Assembly (NCBI RefSeq): GCF_001577835.2
Contig: NC_029532.1
Span: forward strand, 4,736,512 to 4,800,511
DNA length: 64,000 nucleotides
Direction: 5' to 3'
DNA from: Coturnix japonica
Lineage: Eukaryota > Chordata > Aves > Galliformes > Phasianidae
Shown here: piece by piece, positions 1-13,122 of the stretch
How the letters are laid out: each line of letters starts with the position of its first letter
How positions within the stretch are numbered: the stretch's first letter is position 1
Made by a program: the position numbers and the translations under genes
Notes under the pieces: model-generated
Seen by the model: the letters and a program-made list of their open reading frames with translations, nothing else
The model's database searches: none
Told to the model about the DNA's origin: nothing

Positions 1-1419
<1,419 letters not shown>

Positions 1420-1905
1420 ACGCGGGGGACTCGGTGCCTTTCCACCCAAAACCAGCAGATACTTTGAGTCCCCCTTCCTGGTATTTTTTTTACCTGTTGT
1501 TTGTTGGAAACAGTTGTAACTTCCATGAGTAGTGGCGTTTTTTAATGTTGCTTCCTTGCCTGGAAAAGAAAGTTTCTTGTAATGGATTGAGTTTTAGCAT
1601 CCAATGGCCATATCCACATTGTTGGCCATGTTCTCAAACTGTATTTGGACAGCAATCAAATTAAGCTTCACAGGTGAGAGAAATGAGCTCCGCCTGCCTC
1701 GATGGGATGGTTCACCTCTCACCTGGGTTTGTCCTCAGCATGGGCAGCGCCTAAGAGCATCCTGAGGACTCCTCTGTTAACTTTCTGGAGGCTAAAGGAT
1801 TTTGGCCATAGCGCTTTTTCTTTTTGCAAGCCAAGCGACTGTGTCTCGTGCACGGTCAGGACCCTGCTGGCATTTCATAGATAATAAAGAATGGTGAAAA
1901 TCCTG
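1420..1905 (+). other. PLPP7: PLPP7 3' UTR
   Basis: The sequence after the TGA has no sustained coding potential and leads to AATAAA at 1883-1888. Cleavage is therefore expected about 10-25 bases later. The exact end is inferred. Confidence 0.65.
1883..1888 (+). terminator. PLPP7: PLPP7 poly(A) signal
   Basis: Canonical AATAAA about 465 bases after the PLPP7 stop codon, the first canonical hexamer downstream. A short G/T-containing stretch follows. Use of other sites cannot be excluded. Confidence 0.6.
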
Positions 1906-4900
1906 CCCAGCTTGGTTCTTCTGCTGTGGGAAGGGACAGAGGGCATCTCAGGGTGGATCTGAGCTTTGGGTTCACCATGGGGTGTGTAGGTTGCAAGGTA
2001 GAGCCAATTGATATCTGTGAAGCATTCTGATGGGCTGAATGTGGAGCGTGATGCACCGACACGGTGCTGTTGCTTTCTATTATTGCTGCTGCTTTCCTCC
2101 TTGAAAACCAACTGTTCCCTTCCCAGGTCATGTACCATGGGTAAGAAAACCCCAGTTCTGCACAAAGCCTTCCTACTGTTGGTAGTTTCCCTCTTGCAGT
2201 GCCAGGCAGCAAATCCGATCCTGAGCTCCCACCAATCCCAGCACCCTGGGGAGCCCTATTGCTCCAGGGCAGGCTGATGAGAAGGAGGCAGCATGCGGAT
2301 AATGACTGTTGTATGTCACTAACATTTGTTGCTCTTTGATAATTAATACAAAGAGATGATAAATGGAAAAATCTATCCCTGGTAGGTGTCTCCAGCTGGG
2401 AAATCAGTACAGAGCCCTGCACTGAGGCTGGAGCCCATGAGTGGGAATTGCAGAGGGCTCCACGTCCTTTAAGGTTCAGCATCTTGCTGATCCAGAGGAA
2501 GGGTCCAGTTCAAAGTGCCCTAAGACCTTGATGCTCACAGCATGGAGGTGCTGGGGAGGCATGGCATGGCTGATGCTGAGCCTGCCTGGTGTGCTTCTTT
2601 CTCCCTGCTGTGCTCAGGGTACCAGCATTGCTGCAGTGAAATCCAGCTTCTGTCACTATGGCAACAGTGAGGGATGGCGGGGAACTGCCATGGGGCTGCC
2701 CCCCCCCGCCGTGTCCTTATGTGTCCCCAGAGCTCAGGCAGACTGGCTTCCAGGCTGGGAATACCGCTCATCCACCCTGCTGTGGGCTGTGCTGGGAGCT
2801 GGGAGGGATCCAGCATCCTGTGCTGCACCCACAGGGATGGATCCTGAGTGTTTGGAGGCATGGAGGATACGACAGCAGAAAAAGAAGGGAAAACTCCCTG
2901 GGCTTTGAGCTTTGTGGTTGTCATTTCTGCCTCCCAGCCCTGGGATCCTGCCTGTCCCAAGGAGAGCAGTGCAGCTGTCCCTTAAGCCAGGCTCCAGCCC
3001 CAGGATTGCTTCTCCCTCCTTGGAGGTGTTAGGGAAGGAGATGTGTCAATTATTGGAGCATCTTCAGGAATCTGAGTGCTTTCCCTGAGCCCTCAGGCCC
3101 CCAGATTCAGCCATAAGAGATTTGGGAAGGAGCAGTTCTTCCTGGGGGGCTGCAGCCAGGTGGCTCTAGGCGTCTTCTGCTTTCAGTTCACCTAATAGAT
3201 GAATAAGGAAAAAGGCTTATGGGGGAAAACAGGGGCTCGGGGGGGCTGCTGCCAGCATCGCATGCATTCAGGCAGCTGGGAGAGCCACAGCAATTGCATT
3301 CATGGGCAGCTCCTCCCCATACCCTAATGCTGATGGTGCTCAGCAGCTAAAAGGGATTACAATTAGGAGGGAAAAAAAATGTACGAGGTGCCTAGGAAAG
3401 TAGCAAATCTGGATTATATCTGTGGGCATATGTGGGAATCACAGCTGGGTTGCCCAGCTCCCGCTCCCCAGCTGAAGTATGAGATTTATTTGAACACTTT
3501 GTGCATTGGTGACCTCTGTGATAAGTGAGATTGTGGGGCTGCCCAGGGCTGCTGGGGGCTCCTCTCTGCAGCCCCAGAGTGACAGCCCCTTGGGTAAGGC
3601 TGTGATAGGCAGGGAAGCACAGGCAATGGCTGGCACCAAGGGAGAGGGTTTGTGGATTTGAGGGCTCAGGAGCATTAGGGAGGCTGTTACACAAGATCTC
3701 CCTGTGATTGTGGGGTTCTGGCTCTAGTTCATCCCTTTTATTCTCTCTGGGGTGACAAAGGGACCCACAGGCTTAACCAGCTCCCCCAGCAGCTGCAGAC
3801 TCTGAAGAATCTCCTGCTCAGAGACCTCTCCCCCAGTCAGGGAGATCAGCTGCATGACTGACTGTCAGCTGACTTTTTACATTAAAGTGATAACTGTGTC
3901 ATTCCCAGGCTACAAATGGAATATACTGGGCAAAGCCTAAAGGCACAAGAGGGCTCCTTCCTTTCCCATAAGTATACACTACAGAGCCAGGGAACCTGAA
4001 ACAGAGACACAGACAGCAGCTGTGGGTAAGCAGGTGACCAAAAGGTTTTTTTCCTCCAGCATCAATGCAAGGCAATGTCCACCAGGTAAAGGAGCACTCA
4101 GTGCTTCCCAACCTCATGCTCCATCCAGGGCTGGACAGCCACAAAGGGTGCTTTGCTCCCTGCCTTGCTGGGATCTGTGTCAGCAAAGATCCACCCTGCG
4201 GTCATTCCCCGGGATGCAAGAGTCAAAGCGGATTAAGAATCCGTCAGCTGATCACATTTATTTCATTATTTGAGTGAAATCCCTTGTAAATACCCCCCCT
4301 TTTCTTTTTATAAAAATAGATGGCAGGGAAGAATTGCAGATTTAGGGAAAGTTAATCGTAGGAGTTGTATAAAATCCTTAACCTCTTGTAGCCTGAGCGG
4401 CCACGAGGGGAGATGCTCCTCCAGCCCCCAAAGCAAGGTAAAGCCCTGGTGCTGAGCGGGAGAAGCATCTCTGGCTGGGAGGAATTAGAGCTTGGAAGTG
4501 ATGAAGTGCTAATTGCAGCATAGAAACCAATTGGCTCAGTGGGCACTGGGTGAGTGGGATCACACCTCACTGCTGGGGGTGGTTGGGTCCTGCACTGCTG
4601 TTACTCTGAGCTGCTGGGTGGATAGGAATGGATCTGGGGACCTGGGCATTGTGCTGGGATCTCAACTGGTTTAAGTATTTCTAACAGTCAAATTTCTAGC
4701 TTTTATTTCTAGCCAAATTTCTGGCTTGCTCTCCCCCTGTCCTCGCTGAGTTTCCTTCCCCCCTGTATCATCTCCAGGGCCCTGTCTGCTTTCTCAGCTC
4801 CTCACAGGACCAACAGGCTTCTGCAGAGCTGAAAAGCCAGACCTGCAGAGATTAATTAAAATAAGAGCAATGAAGTTGGAGCTGAGAGCTGCAGTGATGG

Positions 4901-5698
4901 ATGCTAGTGAAACGCTTGCCCAGAGATCAACACCCTCAGGGCATTTGGTGGTGTTTTTCTCCAGCTGAAGAGCTGTGCAATAGTTACACACGTGGTGTAA
5001 AGGAACCTGCTGCTGCCATCTGGGTGCAGGTGCCCTGTGAGGATGCTCTGTCCCCGTTGGGATTTACACCTCCAAGCTGCCAGTGCTGGTTTGTCACGGT
5101 TTGCTTCCCTGGGCTGCAAGATGGTTTGATTTGCTTTAAATCCTAAACCTAAAGATGTGTATTAATAGCACAGCAATGCATACATAGCCTTTCTGGCCAG
5201 CACACTCCAGGGGTTATGTAGAACACAGATTAATGGGAGTCGGTGAAATAGGGGAGCATGTGGAGGGAATGACTTGGGAGGCAGGCAGGAGGGAGCTGGC
5301 AAAATTAAATGAGATCCCCCAGTGTGGCTTAGCTGCCCTGTCCCAAGCAGATACACAGGTTCAGAAAGGCTGGGGGTTGTCCAGATTCCCTTCCCTCTCC
5401 TACTGCTCTGTGATAGGTGGAAGAGAGGTTCCCAAGGACATAAGGGATGCTACAGCAACCCCAAGCTTTGTAGCAGGTGCAGGGCAGGACGGAACAAAGG
5501 AAAACAACAGGTTTGGGGCACTCTGCCCATGGGAGCACAGGGTTGATGGGAGGATGCCTGTAGCTGGAAGGAAGGCAGCTGGGCTCCAACCATCAATCAC
5601 ATCCCGCCGGGAAGGGCTTGTTGGGCTGCAGGATTCCTGGTGGCATTCCTTTTTTCAAAGCCTCCTGTAATAACAGTGGCCGTTGCTCCGTTTCCTTT

Positions 5699-5785
5699 CT
5701 AGATAACCTTTTTCCTGCTGCCCAACCTGCTTATCTGCTGCAGACAGACTGGCAAGATGAACAGGAAAGCTGATACCTTATCTCT
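5699..5785. promoter_or_regulatory. Cluster of GATA-type motifs
   Basis: AGATAA at 5701-5706 and CTTATCT cores near 5730 and 5777, with GATA also near 5771, fall within about 85 bases. GATA factors bind WGATAR. This is a motif observation only and the function is unknown. Confidence 0.25.
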
Positions 5786-8565
5786 CCCTCTCAAGGAGCT
5801 TACTTAAGTGCTGGAATGCATCGCAATGGTAAATGATAGTTACAATCCAAGGGAGGTACATGGACCTACAGACAGGCCCTGCTGGGACGCAGCACCCATT
5901 TAGGAAGGAGACCCACAAGGCTTCAAGATTTCAGGGTTTCTCCATTTTTAACTATCTCCTAAAGTGCAAAACATTTGTTTAAAACCAAAGCTATGAGCTC
6001 CTTGAAAGCCCGTGGGTTGACACAGTGGGCTGCTCCCGGCTGCATGTGGTTGCTTTGTCCCTCTGATATGGATTATCTGTGCTTGTCTGCTCAGCACTGA
6101 GCAAGGGGCATGGTGAGGGTTAATGCCATATCTGCATAGCACCACACTGCTCCTGCTTGCTCCTCCATCCAGGCTCAGCGTGGGAAGCTGTAAGATGCTA
6201 ACATGTCCATAAAGGTAGATAGACTGGAGAGCTATCGGGCTAATTGGAATGAGCTGGGCTTAGCTGCTCAGACAGCCCAATACCATGGAACGAGAGCTCT
6301 CTGGGGGTGCAGAACGCAGCAGAGCCTCAGCACTTCACTTCTTTCAGCCACTGCAAGTGGCAGTGACAGCAATAGCAATTGCAGGCGCCGGAGGCTGAGA
6401 GCTGTGACAGCAGAGGGGACAGGGAAAGCCCATGCTGTCAGTGTGATGTCCCCAGCAGCTGCTGCGGAGGGGTGCAATGGGGTATTTTGGTCCTGTCCTG
6501 AGTAGAAATAGAGACAGTGATGCTGGGTGCCAGGAGTTCTGCTGGGGCAGGGCTTGGGCTCAGGTCTCTCTTGCTGCTCCAGGCACACAGCAGCCTCTGG
6601 AGAAACTGCACCTTGGCAATGCACACAGCTGCCACAGGCTGCTGCATCGGAAAGTTAATCAGTTCCACATCACTGAGCGCTTTTCCACTGTGAAGCAGAA
6701 GGAATTGCCATCCCAGAGCAGAGCTCAGCCTGCCCACGTTGCAGGGCTGAGGGCTCCAGCAGAAGCACAGGTGACATTGTGGCAGCCAGGTACTTTCTGG
6801 GACATCTGACCCCTAACCTGCAGCTTTTAACCCCACAAAACTCTTGCAATTAGGCAGAATAATGTGTGTGTCTGCAAGATCTTCCATGTTCTCCTTGTGC
6901 TTAGTAATGTCCCTGGTTCTATCCCTTTGGATGGCAGCAAGACAGCAACCCCATCACAGCCTATTTGGGGGCTGAAGAGAGGACCCTACAGGGAAGCAAG
7001 GGCTGCAGGAAAGGGCCGTGGTACTCATTTGTCTCCCTACAATGTAATCCAGTTATGTTGATAGGCAGCAGGGCTCCAGTTGCCACTTCTTGCTGTAGTT
7101 CATGGGGCCGAGCACTGAGCTGGCGATCCAAACACATCCCAGCAGCTGTGTGTCCCTCTCTTGGGGTGTCTTGGGCCATCAGGATGGGACTGGGCAGCCC
7201 TGCAGGCAGCGTGACGCCTGAGGGCACCCAGATCCAACATCAGCCCCCACCTGGCTTCCCAGTTGTCCCTGTCAGTGTAGAAAGCAGGAATTGGGGGGGA
7301 ATCCATCTGAGCCGCTTGGTGCCTGTATCTTGTGATCCTGAAACCCAAGAGCCCCCCCTGACTCAGCAGGTTATTAATAACCCCTTGGCCATGCTCCTGC
7401 TGCAGTGCCTGCCAGTCCTGGCATTGCCCGTCTGCTCCTTGGCCAGGCAAGATGTGTGCCCTGGGCAAGGTCAGGGGGCTCCTTCCCACCCCATCCCCAC
7501 CCACAGGGCTGGGCAGAAGGCATGTCAGGGCTCTGGGCAGCCCCTGAGGCCTCTCATGCCTCCTGCTAGCACAGGAGAAGCTCCTGGTGCTGCTGAAATG
7601 AGCCTCATTGCACCTCTGTCTGCCCCAGGACCTCTGTTTTCTATTACCTAAACCAGCCCAGTACAGGCTGAGGAGAATTGGGTTTCTTGGACCAGACCTG
7701 CTTGCCCATCCAGGGCTGGGGTACACCAGGGTCCCCACACTACTGCAGATTCCAGCTGTACTTGACCCCTATGGCCAATTGGGTGCACTGCAGTCTGCGC
7801 CTCTGCTGGACTGCTTTGGTCTTCCTTTGCCCACACTTGGCAGGGCTGTGAGAACGAAGCATAAGAAGCACAAAGGCGCTTAGGGGCCCTACAGGTAGAT
7901 ATGAGACCCCAGGGGAAAGAATAGCACAGCAATACCCCAATGATGATGCAGCCAGGATTGGGCTATTTCAGCTGGAAAGTGAGCCAGGCAGTGATTCCCA
8001 TGCCAGGTGCTTATTAGCCAGATTAATTAGCACTCCCTGGGCAGGCTTTAATTAGCCAATTGCTGTCTCCAGGCATGGAGCAGCCCTGGCTGCAGCTGGA
8101 GCATCACTTCCTTTCTTCTTTCTCTTCTGCTCTGCTCCTGGACCATTGCAGCTGCTGGGATTTTACTCCGTAACGCTCCGATGGAATCCCTCAGGTTTTT
8201 GCTTTTGTCACCGTGATTTTTTGGGGTTACTATTCCTGGTACTAGGAACAGCATCCCAAACTGCTCTGATCTCTCCCTGCTCTGGCTGTGTCCTTCCTGG
8301 CTCAGTGGCTCATGGCAGAGCTGGGATCTTTGCCGAGCCCTAGAGGAGCTCCCAGAGCCCCACTGGGAGGAGCAGCTCCATCCATGGCTTATCCTCCTCC
8401 TGGCCTCATCTCTCCCCCCTATCCCTGGCCCTTCTCCTTTGCTCCCCTAAGCCCAGAGTACAAACTAGTCCCTGTCCTTGATGTGGACCAGAACTGGAGA
8501 AGGGGACAGCACAGATTTCCCCACCAGACCTTTCCCTGCTGTTCCTTCATCCCTCCCTCATTTCA

Positions 8566-8610
8566 TTTGATCTTTAAGATCCCATCCAACCTGAGCCGTT
8601 CTATGATTTC
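8566..8610 (+). repeat. CR1 LINE 3' tail, short remnant
   Basis: The sequence reads TTTGATCTTTAAGATCCCAT, then CCAACCTGAGCCGTTCTATGATT, ordered like the CR1 3' end (gatgatctttaaggtcccttccaac ... ttctatgatt). Only about 45 bases are recognisable, so it is heavily 5'-truncated. Orientation is +. Confidence 0.7.
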
Positions 8611-9186
8611 CTCCCTCCCGGGTCTCTCCCTCTCCTTCCCCATCCCCTCCAGCTTCCTCAGCCCCATTCCCACAGCCCCGTGTTTCCTCACCCTAAGTAC
8701 GAGCCATGGGCTCACAGGGGACGGGTTTGTCGCTCCCCCTAGTGGGGACGCGGCAGGATGTCTCCGGGTTGCGGGGATGGGAGAAGAGCCCCGTGGGTGG
8801 GTCAACCCCAAGTTCGGTTGTGCCCCCATAGGCGTGATACCCCATGTTCCATGCAGGAATCCCAAAGGATTCCATGTCGAGAGGTCGTGGTCTTTCCAGG
8901 TTAGATCTTCTTGGGTTGAGCTGCCTCTTCTCTGGCAGAGATGCTCAGCTCCCGCTGAAATATTTAGGAATCACGTTAATAATTAAAGGACAGAGTGAAC
9001 TCGCAGGAGACTTTGTGAGCTCTCATGAGGCAGAAGGGGCAAATGTAGTCAGGAGGAAAAATGGTTCGCTAAGGCATAGTGGCATTTCATAAATCCTCCA
9101 TGGGAAAAAAAGGAATGGTGAAGCTCTGGAGCTGTTCCAAACGATGACCTTTTCCTGGGGGCTCTGGAGGTGAATCCCACAGCCTG

Positions 9187-9240
9187 TGTTAATCACAAGT
9201 TATCATTTCAGCCTCTGTTAATCACAGGTTATCACTTCAG
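9187..9240 (+). repeat. 29-bp imperfect tandem duplication
   Basis: Two adjacent copies beginning TGTTAATCACA start at 9187 and 9216, a period of 29 bases. They share TTAATCACARGTTATCAYTTCAG, differing by two transitions in that block. Each copy holds a GTTAATCAC homeodomain/HNF1-like half site and a TTATCA GATA-type core. Confidence 0.75.
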
Positions 9241-9611
9241 ATTCTGCTTGTGCCAGATGCACGCGCTGGCCAGGCTGCGCTGATCCCATCGCAGATCAGA
9301 GCTGTGCTTTCAGAGCCTGCTTGCTTACAGCATTTCTAACAAAATCACTCATTCTCATTAGCTTCATCACGTTCAGAGGCAGCTGCTAGTTCCCTTTGGC
9401 AGCGGGAAGCGAGATATTTTTGAGCTGTGAAAGAACAGCTGTCTTGCGGCACATGGAGTGGGGGGGATTGGATGGCTGTGATGGAAAGTTGGAGCTGTGA
9501 ACCCAAACACCTCCCTGAACTTGTATCTCTACCACATCTGTAGTCATTTGTAGGGTTTGAAGGTAACAAGATTATGTGCGAGTTTAAGTCTCAATTGAGT
9601 ATTAGGTATTG

Positions 9612-9690
9612 CAAATCATAGGATATCCCAAGTTGGAAAGGAACCATATGGGTTGTCAAATCCAACTCCTCAAAATGCCTATGATAAATT
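9612..9690 (-). repeat. CR1 LINE 3' end, inverted
   Basis: AATCATAGGATATCCCAAGT followed by TGGAAAGGAACCATATGG and TCCAACTCCT is the reverse complement of the CR1 3' end, so the element points to the left. The boundary farther right is uncertain, and nothing clearly CR1-like continues past about 9690. Confidence 0.75.
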
Positions 9691-12339
9691 TGGGGCAACT
9701 GGGTTTTCATGTGCTCAATTTCTGGGAGGTTTGAACCTCCTTGTCCATGTAGATCTGGCGGCTCATATTTCCAGCCTGAAATATTGGGCTGTTTGTCCCC
9801 GAGGTTGGTTGTGAATGTAATAGCATTTTCTAAAGAGAAGGGTTTTGTTGTCAGTGCATCTGCATTGGTTCTCCAGAGGTCTGGCTCTTGAGTTGCTTGG
9901 AACAATTGCTAATCTTCAATTTAGAGCAAAATAAAGCCCATATGTTTACCTAATCCAGAGGCCTGCTTATGAATTGCTATGGAAGTCTGACAAGTTGGTT
10001 TAACAGTCACACAGTGTCTCGGAAATATTTCTGCACTTTGAGATGTGCTCACTAGGATCCTATGCCAAAGAACTGGGTTCTGATATCTCCTCCCTTCTCC
10101 AGATCCTTTAATAAAGGGAGATTTGGCAGATATTGTTTATGCAGCCACGGCTGTGGAAAGGCTTCCCAGTGGATGTAGTAAAAAGGAGCTTCAGCTTTTA
10201 GGTCTGGATGAAGAACAGCCTTGTTCACTTGAACAGCACAGCTGAAGGGAAAATCACCCAGCCAGGAGCAGTAGAAGCTCAAGCTTTGTTTTGCAGTCAT
10301 ACCCAGGGAGAAGCTGAAGTGATGGCTGATGAAGAGCCTCCAAAATATGCACAGTATCAGGCAACTGGTGTTTGGTTCTCATTGCAGGCAACGCTCAGCA
10401 CTAAAGGCAGCTGAAAGCAATCCACTTCTCCTTGGAAAAATAGTTTCTTCCTTTTAATCAGCCTTGTTTTAAATGATTTCCTTTTTTTAGTGCCTTCAAT
10501 GGTCATTTGGGTTTGTCCTTTGGGCAGCCAGCATTTGCTCAGTAAGGATGGTGTAAGTCTGCAGACTTAACAAGGACAAGCAAATGGAAACACTTCGATG
10601 GCATCCTGTTTGTATACAGAACCTGCCATTCCCATGGGCCACAAAGGAATAAAGGAACAGCCTTACCGTATCCAGCAGCTAGGAGGAGCAACAGCTGCTT
10701 GGATCTGCTCCTGCCTGGGATAACTAGGAAATAAAACAGCAAATCAGATGGGCTGGGAGCCCCAGCCTCACTGGGACAGGAGCTGGTGAGTCCATCCTTC
10801 CCTGGCATTGAGGATTGAATGAGAATAGGAACTGGATGAACTCAACTGCTGTTGAGTCTTTGGTCTGTACTGCTGTAAACCAGCCTGAATGATGCAAGCC
10901 ATGGCTGAGGGTTTATAGATGTAGAGCAAACGTTTGAAGAAAAAGCGTAATATAATAGTAATTCAATTAATTCTAGGAAGCCTTAGAGCACAAGACATTT
11001 CTGCAGATACAAACCTTATACCAGGGTTGTGAGCCCTCTGCAGTGGTTATTTTCTATTTGACAGGATTCTTAATTAGTGGAAGAATGAAGCACACAGCAG
11101 GGTTCCTGCATTCAGTTGTAATTAATCTTGGGAAGAGGAAGCAGGGGGTTGAATTTGACTCTCATGTCTGGGGGAAATTCACTCAGCTCTCTGGAAGAGG
11201 TCAGAAATCAGAGTGGGCAGCAGAACGGATCCTGCACAGAGCTGTGCACTGAGCTTCAACCTGGCAAAACCTGTTTGCTGATTTCTACCTCACCCTACTC
11301 ACTGCCATCTGCCGTGGGTCTAATTCCACCAGTGAAACCAGTTCTGATTTATACACGGGCAGGTGAAAAGCGCCGCGGGACACTTCTAGAATGGCACAGG
11401 AATTTGTCACTTCATGACAAGGCTTTTGTGGCCTCCCCACAAACCAAGCTGTGTTGGTGACACTCTTTTCTGTGATGGGAACAGGTGGTGGCTTTTCACT
11501 GTTTAGATTATACAAAGAAGCCCATTCCCAGTGCAGTCCTGTGCCATAAGACTGGACAAAGCTCCATGGAGCTGCCTCAGCATGCTGGAGAAGCCATCAG
11601 TTTGCAGGAGCCGCAGCGTACACACATGATAATGAATGTGGAATTGTCTTTCATTTGCTTACTGCGTCCTTTTGATCTCCACAACAGGTTGCACGAGCGT
11701 TTTCTTTAATTGGCACATCAATTCCCTTGGCCTTGGATCGTTGCCTTGGAGATACACCAGAGACCTTGGGAGAACTGCTTATTACAGCAGCAGGTGTGCA
11801 TAGCGCTGACCTGGACAAGTCTGTGAGTCACCTGCCAGTGGCTTGGGTTGTAGGTGGCTGCATGAGTCACTGAAAGCAAGGGGATCCCACAGTGCCCAGC
11901 CTCTGAAGGGCAACTAATAATGCTGTTGGGTGTTTGTTGTTATGGCTCATCAATACTGTGCAGTGGGAGGTCAGTAGAGCAGGGAGAAAGGTGAGCTCCT
12001 CTGTAAGGAGAGAAGGTAGAGGGTATTGATAACCCCAATATGTGATGGGGAAGGTGGGAAGAGATGCCAAAGCAGTGAGATATTTTGATATAGAGAGATA
12101 GAGGGGATCCAACAGCCAGGCAATGAGTCTGGTGCATCTCTGGGTAGCTCAGCTCCTGGCAACTTCAGTAGCTGTGCAGATGAACCGTAGGAACAACACA
12201 TATGGTCCTGAAAATGGTTCCTGCATTTCTTCCCTCTGTATCACTCTCAGTGTGTTTGAGATCTGACATCTCTCATGATCAGCACACTGGATCAAAGGGT
12301 GAACTTGGAATAAGTCAGTTCCTCTGGGCAAGAGCCCAG

Positions 12340-12395
12340 GTGTTTATTCCATATATATATTGATATACCCACACACACATGTGTATAACACGTAT
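12340..12395. repeat. Alternating AT / CA patch
   Basis: An ATATATAT run is followed by a short CACACACA run and TGTGTATAA. This is low-complexity alternating purine-pyrimidine sequence about 450 bases upstream of the PRRC2B CpG island. Confidence 0.6.
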
Positions 12396-12849
12396 TTAAG
12401 GGGGTGATCCAGTATTCCTTCATGATATTTGCAGGCTTGGTTGTCCAAGATATCTCCAAGATGGCTCAAACTGAGGAGAGGTTTGAGACATTAGTGTCAG
12501 CTTTGAGGTGAAGCACCTGTATTTAGCAGCTGTAAATCCACAGCTGGTGCATCAGAGCATGCAATAGGGAGAGATGAATATAACCGGGGGAGGTTCAGGT
12601 GTTAGAAGAGTGTTAGAGGACAGGGATGGAGAAATAAAGGGAGAAATGGAACCTGAGATGACAACTCACAAGGTTTAAGATGCCTTGAACAGAGAACTGT
12701 GTTTCATGACGACTCCTACAGCATTTTCAGAGCAAACCAGGGATGCTGCTCACACTGCGCTGCCCTCAAGGCTGAGGTGGGACCGTTGGCCTCACGAGGC
12801 CGCTTGTTCCCGTCTCGCTCCGCTGAGGCGGACGCTCGGCTCCTTTCTC

Positions 12850-13122
12850 CCCTCCTCCTCCGCCATCTTGGCTCGGCCCTCAGCCGCCGTTCCGGCGGAG
12901 CTCTGCAGGCGGCGCTGTGAGGAGGGAGGCGGCGGGTTCCCCCCGCGCGGGATTGACAGGCCGGGCCGGGGGAGGAGGAGGAGGGAGAGGAGGGAGCGGC
13001 AGCGAGAACCCGTATCGCCCCGCATCCCCCCGCGCAATCCGCCGCCATCCGCCTCGCCCCGCGTCCATCACTGCTCCATACCCGGCTCCTCAGGCGCTCC
13101 CGGCTCCCAGCCACCCCCGCAG
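12850..13122 (+). other. PRRC2B: PRRC2B non-coding exon 1 (approximate)
   Basis: Inferred 5' UTR exon. A donor AG|GTGGGT lies at 13122/13123. A second strong donor, GCG|GTGAGT, lies at 13170/13171 and would lengthen the exon by 48 bases and add one ATG at 13158. From 12850 to 13122 I see no ATG, as expected for an untranslated leader. The 5' boundary is a guess from the YY1 motif. Confidence 0.5.
12860..12872 (+). promoter_or_regulatory. PRRC2B: YY1-type motif
   Basis: CCGCCATCTTGGC matches the YY1 consensus (CCGCCATnTTG). In TATA-less vertebrate promoters it commonly sits just 3' of the start site, which supports placing PRRC2B transcription initiation immediately upstream. Confidence 0.6.

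Larger units (their letters stand above)
1906..12780. other. PLPP7-PRRC2B intergenic interval
   Basis: About 10.9 kb without a supportable gene. The open frames here are short, overlap on both strands, lack recognisable domains and are interrupted as expected for GC-moderate non-coding DNA. Items that stand out are listed separately: CR1 remnants near 8566 and 9612, a 29-bp tandem duplication near 9187, a GATA-motif cluster near 5700, a MARE-like site at 7359, a TAATTA-rich patch near 8011 and an alternating AT/CA patch near 12350. Enhancers or an unannotated lncRNA could be present but cannot be recognised from sequence alone. Confidence 0.7.

Noticed and set aside
1856-2482. A 208-codon open frame on the minus strand
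   Set aside because: It overlaps the PLPP7 3' end, has no recognisable domain or splice context, and other frames over the same bases are also open. Chance is more likely.
7100-7738. Long open frames on both strands in the intergenic interval
   Set aside because: Both strands are open over the same GC-rich stretch, composition is Pro/Gly/Ala-rich, and no domain is visible.
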